Assembly: GCA_024236295.1 (NCBI GenBank)
Contig: JACKKT010000007.1
Location: 1 to 64,000 of the forward strand
Direction of reading: 5' to 3'
Length of the DNA: 64,000 nucleotides
From: Kordiimonadaceae bacterium
GTDB lineage: Bacteria; Pseudomonadota; Alphaproteobacteria; Sphingomonadales; Emcibacteraceae
How positions within the stretch are numbered: the first letter of the stretch is position 1; every line of letters begins with the position of its first letter. Positions 58,654-64,000 of this stretch are shown here, one piece after another. The notes beneath the pieces were generated by a model. The model searched no databases, was not told the DNA's origin, and saw only the letters and a program-made list of their open reading frames with translations. Position numbers and translations under genes: made by a program.

Positions 58654-58679
58654 AGGGCGATAATCATCATTATCGCCCT
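58654..58679. terminator. Bidirectional terminator between iorB copy 2 and hisI
   Basis: AGGGCGATAAT (58654-58664) pairs perfectly with ATTATCGCCCT (58669-58679) around CATC. It lies between convergent genes and is T-rich after the stem on the + side and A/T-rich on the other. Confidence 0.8.
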
Positions 58680-58681
58680 TA

Positions 58682-59095
58682 TTATTTCTTATAAAGCTCA
58701 TCCGGACTTTTAAGAACAGTGGAAATAACCCTGGTTGTGCCGTCTTTTGCGACTTCCTCGAAAAAACAGCTATATCTACCTGTGTGGCAAGCTACGCCAA
58801 TTTGATCCACAAGAATAAGAATAGTATCCCTGTCACAATCTATCCGAAAACTTTTTAAAGTTTGCGTTTGTCCGGACGTTTCACCTTTACGCCATAATTT
58901 TTGCCTGGATCTTGAATAGTAACAAACCTGACCCGTCTTTAAAGTTTCTATAATGGCTTCCTCATTCATCCATGCCATCATCAGGACTTCGCGCGAATCA
59001 TGGGCTTGTGCAATAACGGGGATCAGGCCATCATCATTAAATTGCAATCGGCTTATAAATTGCTCTAAAGAGTTGTTATTTTCCGGGCTTGTCAT
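58682..59095 (-). CDS. hisI: Phosphoribosyl-AMP cyclohydrolase
   Basis: 137 residues. Zinc/magnesium ligands are in FRIDCDRDTILILVDQIG and ACHTGRYSCFF; the N-terminal MMAWMNEEAI motif is diagnostic. It opens the purine ring of PR-AMP in histidine synthesis. This is the single-domain form, without HisE fusion. Divergent from zur, sharing a 52-base promoter region. No other his genes are present. Confidence 0.95.
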   Translation of the reverse strand: MTSPENNNSLEQFISRLQFNDDGLIPVIAQAHDSREVLMMAWMNEEAIIETLKTGQVCYYSRSRQKLWRKGETSGQTQTLKSFRIDCDRDTILILVDQIGVACHTGRYSCFFEEVAKDGTTRVISTVLKSPDELYKK

Positions 59096-59112
59096 ATTAT
59101 TGTCCTGATGGG

Positions 59113-59129
59113 TTGATATTTTATAACAA
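59113..59129. promoter_or_regulatory. Candidate Zur box
   Basis: TTGATAT-TTT-ATAACAA is a dyad matching at six of seven positions, resembling the TGTTATAATATAACA Zur-box core. It lies in the 52-base spacer between hisI and zur-znuCB. Zinc-dependent repression of the zur operon is inferred. Confidence 0.5.
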
Positions 59130-59147
59130 TCAGGGCAATATCATAAT

Positions 59148-59645
59148 TTGGGGCTCTTTGGAATAGTAACGAGAGAGAAAAAATTGTTAAAACATAAACA
59201 CAATCATGATGAATGCATAGAATCTGCTTTGGAGGCAGCGCAGAAGATATGCGAGGAACGCGAAACAAGATTTACGCCGCTAAGGCGCAGAGTGCTTGAA
59301 TTGGTATGGAGTAAGCATCAGCCAATTACAGCATATGAAGTTCTTGATTTGCTAAGCGAGGGGCAGAAAAGGGTAGCGCCACCAACAGTATATCGTGCGC
59401 TTGATTTTCTGATTGAGGAAGGGTTTGTTCACAGAATCGAATCGCTAAACGCCTTTGTCGGATGTAGTGATCCGGCACATAAACACCAGGGCCATTTTAT
59501 GATTTGTACAAAATGCAGTAATGTTACGGAAATGAACGAGAAATCATTGCATGATGTCATTAAAAAAGCAGCAAAGGAAAATGGCTATACCTACGAAAAT
59601 TCTATATTGGAAATCGCAGGTGTTTGTGAAAATTGTAGGAATTAG
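59148..59645 (+). CDS. zur: Fur-family zinc uptake regulator Zur
   Basis: 165 residues if begun at TTG 59148; a TTG at 59184 after GAGAGAG would give 153. Fur-fold winged helix (FTPLRRRVLELVWSKHQPITAYEVLDLL, then APPTVYRALDFLIEEGFVHRIESLNAFVGC). Zinc ligands are a structural C-x2-C pair (CTKC and CENC) and the HKHQGHF segment. The N-terminus is also His-rich (KHKHNHDE). It should repress zinc import when zinc is plentiful. The stop overlaps the start region of znuC, so the three genes form a zinc operon. Confidence 0.93.
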   Translation: MGLFGIVTREKKLLKHKHNHDECIESALEAAQKICEERETRFTPLRRRVLELVWSKHQPITAYEVLDLLSEGQKRVAPPTVYRALDFLIEEGFVHRIESLNAFVGCSDPAHKHQGHFMICTKCSNVTEMNEKSLHDVIKKAAKENGYTYENSILEIAGVCENCRN

Positions 59646-59650
59646 TGGGG

Positions 59651-60421
59651 ATGAGCGTTAAATCTAGTCAACTACTAAGGCTAGAAAATGTGTGCAAAAG
59701 TTACAACAATAACCTTGTGCTTGAGGATGTTTCTTTTTCGGTTAGCCGGGGAGAGACAGTGACCCTCATCGGCCCGAATGGTGCGGGCAAAAGCACATTG
59801 ATGAAAATTTCTCTGGGGATATTGGATGTAAGTTCCGGAGATGTACACAGAGCTAAAAAAATATCCATAGGGTATATGCCGCAGAAGGTCATGATTGATG
59901 ATGTTTTGCCCTTAAGTATCAGGGATTTTTTATATCTCAGACCCAATACCACTTACGACGATATCGAAGAAGTTCTGGAAACAGTCAGGCTACCCCATAT
60001 TGCAGATCAACCTATTCAAAGTGCGTCTGGCGGAGAAATGCAACGTATATTGCTGGCGAGAGCATTGCTTGGAAAACCCGATTTATTGGTACTGGATGAA
60101 CCGGTTCAGGGGATAGATATTCTGGGGCAGCAGGAAATATACGGACTAATTGCAGAAGTGCGGGACAAAACGAACTGTGGGGTCCTGATGATTTCTCATG
60201 ATCTCCATCTTGTAATGGCATCAACAGATCAGGTGCTTTGCTTAAACCGTCATATTTGCTGTAGCGGTCCACCGGAATTTGTGAGAAATGATCCTGAATA
60301 TTATGCGTTAATGGGGCGCCCAATGGAAGGCGTTGCCATATACACCCACCATCACAGCGAAGGACATGATCACCAATATCATAGCCATAAATCGGCAAGG
60401 GATAATCACGATCATGATTGA
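59651..60421 (+). CDS. znuC: Zinc ABC transporter ATP-binding protein
   Basis: About 256 residues from ATG 59651 (GTG 59645 is in frame). Walker A is GPNGAGKST, the signature is SASGGEMQR, Walker B is LLVLDEPVQGID, and the switch His is in ISHDLHLV. The C-terminal tail is His-rich (THHHSEGHDHQYHSH plus further His), as in other ZnuC proteins, and may hold zinc. It energises ZnuB. Downstream znuB overlaps its end. No periplasmic znuA is present in the window. Confidence 0.95.
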   Translation: MSVKSSQLLRLENVCKSYNNNLVLEDVSFSVSRGETVTLIGPNGAGKSTLMKISLGILDVSSGDVHRAKKISIGYMPQKVMIDDVLPLSIRDFLYLRPNTTYDDIEEVLETVRLPHIADQPIQSASGGEMQRILLARALLGKPDLLVLDEPVQGIDILGQQEIYGLIAEVRDKTNCGVLMISHDLHLVMASTDQVLCLNRHICCSGPPEFVRNDPEYYALMGRPMEGVAIYTHHHSEGHDHQYHSHKSARDNHDHD

Positions 60422-61205
60422 TCAGTTTATAATCAATGCATTGATAGCGGGCGTAATGGTTGCGGCGATAGCCGGACCTTTAGGGTGCTTTATGGTGTGG
60501 CGGAAAATGGCTTATTTTGGTGATACTATTGCCCATTCTGCACTCATGGGGGTCGCTCTCGGGATTGCATTTGATAGTGAAAATCCGATCATAATGATAG
60601 GAACCTGTTCCGCTGTTGCCTTGCTTCTTCTTTTTTTGCAACGGGACAGGCGGTTTTCATCAGATACATTACTGGGTATCCTCGCACATAGTGCCTTATC
60701 AATAGGTATGATCGTAATTTCAATGATGGACCGCTTCCGGACAGATATGATGTATTATCTTGTAGGTCAAATTCTTGCCATCGGAATTGATGATCTCTAT
60801 ACAATTGGTGCTGTAGTTGTGTTATCCGCCATAATACTTTACCTAATTTGGCGTCCATTGTTATCAATTACGGTACATGAGGACCTGGCCAGAATTGAGG
60901 GGGTCAAGGTAGACCAGATTAAAATTGCCTATATGTTACTTATAGCTTTTGTGGTTGCTGTGGCTCTCAAGGTAATAGGTGTTCTGCTCATCACGGCTTT
61001 AATGATCATTCCTGCTGCGGCAGCAAGAACATTGGCGAAAACACCGTTGCAGATGATTATTATATCCTCAGGTTGCGGAATAATATCTGTCATAACTGGT
61101 ATCAGTATATCTAACATGTGGGATGTGCCGACAGGGCCAGCAATTGTGCTAAGTGCAACTGTACTGTTTTTATGCGGGCGCTTTTTTATCCGGGCAAGAG
61201 CATAA
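60414..61205 (+). CDS. znuB: Zinc ABC transporter permease
   Basis: 263 residues from ATG 60414, overlapping znuC by eight bases; an ATG at 60333 inside znuC is much less likely. ABC-3 family with about eight membrane helices. The motifs GPLGCFMVWRKMAYFGDTIAHSALMGVALG and GVLLITALMIIPAAAAR are typical. It forms the zinc channel with ZnuC. It converges with metC. Confidence 0.94.
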   Translation: MIDQFIINALIAGVMVAAIAGPLGCFMVWRKMAYFGDTIAHSALMGVALGIAFDSENPIIMIGTCSAVALLLLFLQRDRRFSSDTLLGILAHSALSIGMIVISMMDRFRTDMMYYLVGQILAIGIDDLYTIGAVVVLSAIILYLIWRPLLSITVHEDLARIEGVKVDQIKIAYMLLIAFVVAVALKVIGVLLITALMIIPAAAARTLAKTPLQMIIISSGCGIISVITGISISNMWDVPTGPAIVLSATVLFLCGRFFIRARA

Positions 61206-61219
61206 ATTTATATGTTTTC

Positions 61220-62392
61220 TTATAGGGCATTGTTGAAATGTCTGAACGCCTGATCAAGGTCTTCTATTAAATCATCAGCATCTTCAAGGCCAACATGTAA
61301 GCGGATGAGTGGTCCATAATTATCCCAATTATTGCCAACTCTTTCTTTCTTTAAATTATAAAGGCTCATGACAAGACTTTCAAAGCCACCCCAGCTATAT
61401 CCCATTTTAAACAGGTTGAGGTTATCGAGAAAGGCTTCTATTGCTGCATCGTTTCCTTGTTTAAGAGTAAATGAAAAAAGGCCGTTTGATCCTTTAAAAT
61501 CCCGTTTCCATATTTCGTGGCCAGGGCAGTCGCTTAAGGCCGGATGAAGCACGAGTTCAACTTCATTTCTTGATTTTAGCCAGTGGGCAATTTTTAAAGC
61601 ACTTGCTTCATGCTGTTTTATTCTGGCGTTAATGGTTCTGATGCCACGTAACGCAAGGTTTATATCATCAGGGGCAGCCGTATAGCCCATAAAAAAGCTG
61701 TTGTCGTAAAGATGTGACCAATATTTTTCTGAAGCAGTAATGGTTCCCAGCATGGCATCGGAATGCCCGACAATATATTTTGTTGCCGCCTGAATGGAAA
61801 TATCCACCCCATGTTCATAAGGACTATAATTAACAAGATTGCCATATGTATTATCCAGCATCACAATAATATTTTTGGAATGTGCCACCTTTGAAATAGC
61901 CGGAATATCCTGAATTTCCATTGTTACTGAGCCGGGGGACTCACAGAAAATCACTTTTGTATTTTCACGAATTAGGCTTTCTATCCCACCACCGATTAAA
62001 GGATCATAATAGGTGGTTTCGATACCCATTCTTTTTAATACCGTGTTGCAGAGTACTCTTGTCGGCCCATAAGCGGTATCGACCATCAATAAATGATCGC
62101 CACTGCTTAAAAATGACATCAGTGCCGCATTAATAGCGGCCAGACCGGATGGATATATCAGGCAGTCATGCCCACCTTCAAGCTCCGCCATGGCATCGCG
62201 AAAGGCAAAATGAGTTGGCGTGCCGCGACGGCCGTAATACATAATTTTATTCTTAAAATTTTTGAGGGCATATTTTAAATCATCGACCGTTTCATGAATA
62301 ATGGTTGATGTGTGATAAACAGGCGGGTTAACCGCTTGACCGGTCCACTTTTTATTGCGGCCACTATGGGCAATTTTTGTATCTTTTTTCAT
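61220..62392 (-). CDS. metC: Cystathionine beta-lyase
   Basis: 390 residues. Cys/Met metabolism PLP enzyme of the MetC branch. NPPVYHTSTIIHE, YYGRRGTPTHFAFRDAMAELEGG and the PLP Lys205 in AATKYIVGHSDAMLG fit the family. It cleaves cystathionine to homocysteine, pyruvate and ammonia. It follows the sulfurtransferase gene by two bases on the same strand, so the two are likely co-transcribed in sulfur amino acid metabolism. Confidence 0.94.
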   Translation of the reverse strand: MKKDTKIAHSGRNKKWTGQAVNPPVYHTSTIIHETVDDLKYALKNFKNKIMYYGRRGTPTHFAFRDAMAELEGGHDCLIYPSGLAAINAALMSFLSSGDHLLMVDTAYGPTRVLCNTVLKRMGIETTYYDPLIGGGIESLIRENTKVIFCESPGSVTMEIQDIPAISKVAHSKNIIVMLDNTYGNLVNYSPYEHGVDISIQAATKYIVGHSDAMLGTITASEKYWSHLYDNSFFMGYTAAPDDINLALRGIRTINARIKQHEASALKIAHWLKSRNEVELVLHPALSDCPGHEIWKRDFKGSNGLFSFTLKQGNDAAIEAFLDNLNLFKMGYSWGGFESLVMSLYNLKKERVGNNWDNYGPLIRLHVGLEDADDLIEDLDQAFRHFNNAL

Positions 62393-62394
62393 TG

Positions 62395-63237
62395 TTATTT
62401 TTCCACGGGTGTATCAGTTCTGGTACCCCACTCTGCCCATGATCCATCATAAAGAGCCCCGTCCTTATGACCAATCTGGTCAAGAGCAAAAAGCAGAACA
62501 CAAGCTGTAATACCGCTACCGCAAGATGTCACGATAGGTTTGTTCAAATCAACGCCATTTTCGACAAATATTTTTTTAAGTTCATTTCTACTTTTATAGG
62601 TTCCATCTTCATTTAAAAGTTCATTGAATGGCACACTATAACTACCGGGAATATGACCGGATCGTGACTCTGGCCGTGGTTCGGGAGCCGTTCCTAAAAA
62701 CCGCCCTCTAGAACGTGCATCAATAACCTGTTCTTTATTGCTTTTAATATTGGCTTTAATCTGATCCAAGTTGCGGATTTTATGTTCATCTTTTTGCGCC
62801 TGATAATGGCTGCTTGAAAATGCTGGAATATCTGATTGAGTGGGACGTCCTTCCTTAGACCATTTTTTAAATCCACCATCAAGGATAGATATATCTTCAT
62901 GACCGAAATTTTTAAACATAAACCAGGCTCGGGCCGCTGAATTAAAATCACTGTTATCATAAACGACTATATGATTTCTGTTTGAGATACCCATTTTTCT
63001 GACCCGGCTGGACATTTTTTCATTGCTTGGCATCATGTGGGGGAGAGGAATATCAGTGTCAGCAATTTCATCAATATCAAAATATAAAGCACCTGGTATA
63101 TGACTAGATGCATATTCTGCCTTGGCATTATTTTCTGAATTTGGAAGATACCAGGTTGCATCAAGTATTCTAACATTTGGATCACTCAAATTTTCAGCAA
63201 GCCATTCTGTTGTTACGAGTGATGATGTTCCAGGCAT
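62395..63237 (-). CDS. sseA: 3-mercaptopyruvate sulfurtransferase (two rhodanese domains)
   Basis: 280 residues with two rhodanese-like domains. The catalytic Cys239 lies in TSCGSGITACVL; this CGSG[IV]TA loop marks mercaptopyruvate sulfurtransferases rather than thiosulfate sulfurtransferases. Conserved linker DARSRGRFLGTAPEPRPESRSGHIPGS-like region is visible in short form (RSGHIPGS). It transfers sulfur from 3-mercaptopyruvate. It is directly upstream of metC. Cytoplasmic; no signal peptide. Confidence 0.94.
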   Translation of the reverse strand: MPGTSSLVTTEWLAENLSDPNVRILDATWYLPNSENNAKAEYASSHIPGALYFDIDEIADTDIPLPHMMPSNEKMSSRVRKMGISNRNHIVVYDNSDFNSAARAWFMFKNFGHEDISILDGGFKKWSKEGRPTQSDIPAFSSSHYQAQKDEHKIRNLDQIKANIKSNKEQVIDARSRGRFLGTAPEPRPESRSGHIPGSYSVPFNELLNEDGTYKSRNELKKIFVENGVDLNKPIVTSCGSGITACVLLFALDQIGHKDGALYDGSWAEWGTRTDTPVEK

Positions 63238-63397
63238 TTTTTGGGGTCCATTTTAGTTTATATAAAAATAGAAGATAAGTTTATTCATGACACAGGTCAA
63301 CAAGGTGAATTGATGATTGGTGAACTTTTTACCTAGGCTGGTGACATTCGGTCGTTATTATATTATATGATGATGTTTTAGCATTGAAAGAAGACAT

Positions 63398-63862
63398 ATG
63401 AGCAACAAAAATTATGACGGGTTATCCCAATTGGGCGGATCGACAAAGTTGCCTGAAAATCCGGATCAGGCAATTTTGGAAAAAGTTCCAAATCCGAGGC
63501 CGGCATCACTATATTTTGTCCGTTTCACTTGTCCTGAATTTACGTCACTTTGTCCAGTAACCGGACAGCCAGACTTTGCCCATATTGTCATTGATTATGT
63601 GCCAGAGAAATATCTGGTCGAAAGTAAATCGCTTAAACTTTATCTTCATTCATATCGAAATCATGCCGGGTTTCATGAAGACTGTACGGTTGGTATTGCA
63701 GAACGGCTGGTTGATGAATTAAAACCCGTCTGGCTGAGAATAGGGGGGTATTGGTACCCAAGGGGCGGAATTCCCATTGATGTATTCTATCAGACCGGGA
63801 AGCCGCCGGAAAATCTCTGGATTCCGGATCAGGATGTTCCCGGATACAGAGGTCGCGGATAG
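63398..63862 (+). CDS. queF: NADPH-dependent 7-cyano-7-deazaguanine reductase
   Basis: 154 residues, the size of the unimodular type. Catalytic Cys52 is in [13 protein letters not shown] with Asp59; the tunnel-fold segment reads [23 protein letters not shown]. It reduces preQ0 to preQ1 in queuosine synthesis. AAAGAAGA precedes the ATG. The YhhQ precursor transporter is elsewhere in the window. No preQ1 riboswitch was recognised in the 160-base upstream spacer. Confidence 0.96.
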   Translation: MSNKNYDGLSQLGGSTKLPENPDQAILEKVPNPRPASLYFVRFTCPEFTSLCPVTGQPDFAHIVIDYVPEKYLVESKSLKLYLHSYRNHAGFHEDCTVGIAERLVDELKPVWLRIGGYWYPRGGIPIDVFYQTGKPPENLWIPDQDVPGYRGRG

Positions 63863-63890
63863 CCCTTTAAAAATTTATGTTTCATAAAAA

Positions 63891-63910
63891 AAGGAGGCCG
63901 CGGCCTCCTT
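63891..63910. terminator. Bidirectional terminator after queF
   Basis: AAGGAGGCCG and CGGCCTCCTT form a perfect 20-base palindrome, with an A-run on the left (63886-63892) and a T-run on the right. It separates queF from the convergent partial gene. Confidence 0.85.
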
Positions 63911-63932
63911 TTCCATTTTAATTTAAGTTCTG

Positions 63933-64000
63933 CTATTTTCCGAAAATTATTTCCGGTAGCCAGGTAACCAGCCCTTCAAAATTATAAAGGATTACCAGAG
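63933..64000 (-). CDS. C-terminal end of a probable TRAP transporter large permease
   Basis: Only 21 codons plus a stop at 63933-63935 are visible. They read in part GLVTWLPEIIFGK, which ends hydrophobically like the last helix of DctM-type large permeases. This identification is weak, since only the C-terminus is present. It converges with queF across a strong terminator. Confidence 0.45.
   Translation of the reverse strand, partial: LVILYNFEGLVTWLPEIIFGK

Noticed and set aside
63238..63397. preQ1 riboswitch ahead of queF
   Set aside because: No preQ1-I stem and A-rich tail or other known preQ1 fold could be recognised in the spacer. Ordinary promoter sequence is the simpler reading.

Overview
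The window reads as one contiguous stretch of a bacterial chromosome, most likely an alphaproteobacterium and probably marine or aquatic. Supporting signs are the gene order xthA-erpA / dgt-argS-SPOR-nagZ-M50-scpA-scpB-tatABC-serS-pcm-LysM/M23 (a typical alphaproteobacterial block), aminotransferase-hom-glpX-recJ, the single-chain indolepyruvate ferredoxin oxidoreductase, SoxCD, Na+-coupled amino acid transporters and a TAXI-type TRAP binding protein. Base composition is moderately AT-rich. I cannot fix the genus; a lineage near Emcibacterales/Kordiimonadales/Sneathiellales is a guess.

Layout. 0-3.7 kb: the end of soxC, a monoheme soxD, an AT-rich orphan secreted protein and an S9 peptidase lipoprotein. 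3.8-11.2 kb: amino acid catabolism (Lrp regulator, indolepyruvate oxidoreductase, leucine dehydrogenase, a kynurenine-formamidase-like hydrolase, kynureninase). 11.2-14.8 kb: secreted TPR protein, queuosine-precursor transporter, D-threonine aldolase-like enzyme. 14.9-18.6 kb: peroxide defence (oxyR divergent from dps-katG, with a four-part OxyR-like operator between them). 18.7-20.2 kb: a CGNR zinc-finger regulator and a cyclase-family hydrolase under one promoter/operator. 20.2-32.9 kb: DNA repair, Fe-S insertion, then a long housekeeping operon from dgt to an nlpD-like amidase activator. 33-45 kb: asparagine-synthetase-like protein, threonine dehydratase, gamma carbonic anhydrase, two sodium symporters, then aminotransferase-hom-glpX-recJ and tRNA-Glu. 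45-53 kb: small accessory genes (ABM protein, orphan cytochrome b behind a perfect FNR/FixK box, HD-GYP, class V aminotransferase, secreted amidase, fhs, TAXI binding protein). 53.1-58.6 kb: two tandem copies of a Tat-exported molybdenum hydroxylase (IorA/IorB type). 58.7-64 kb: hisI, zur-znuC-znuB with a Zur-box candidate, metC, 3-mercaptopyruvate sulfurtransferase, queF and the 3' end of a probable TRAP permease.

Common threads are amino acid turnover (oxidative deamination, keto-acid oxidation, kynurenine pathway, racemase/dehydratase-type PLP enzymes, symporters), periplasmic molybdenum redox enzymes (SoxCD, duplicated IorAB) together with the TatABC machinery that exports such proteins, and metal/oxidative stress control. 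I saw no CRISPR array, insertion sequence, prophage or rRNA. No gene-free gap exceeds about 300 bases. The best leads for something undescribed are the duplicated IorAB pair with divergent active-site residues, the asparagine-synthetase-like protein with no Cys nucleophile, the CGNR/cyclase pair with its leaderless promoter-operator, and the His-rich secreted TPR protein.
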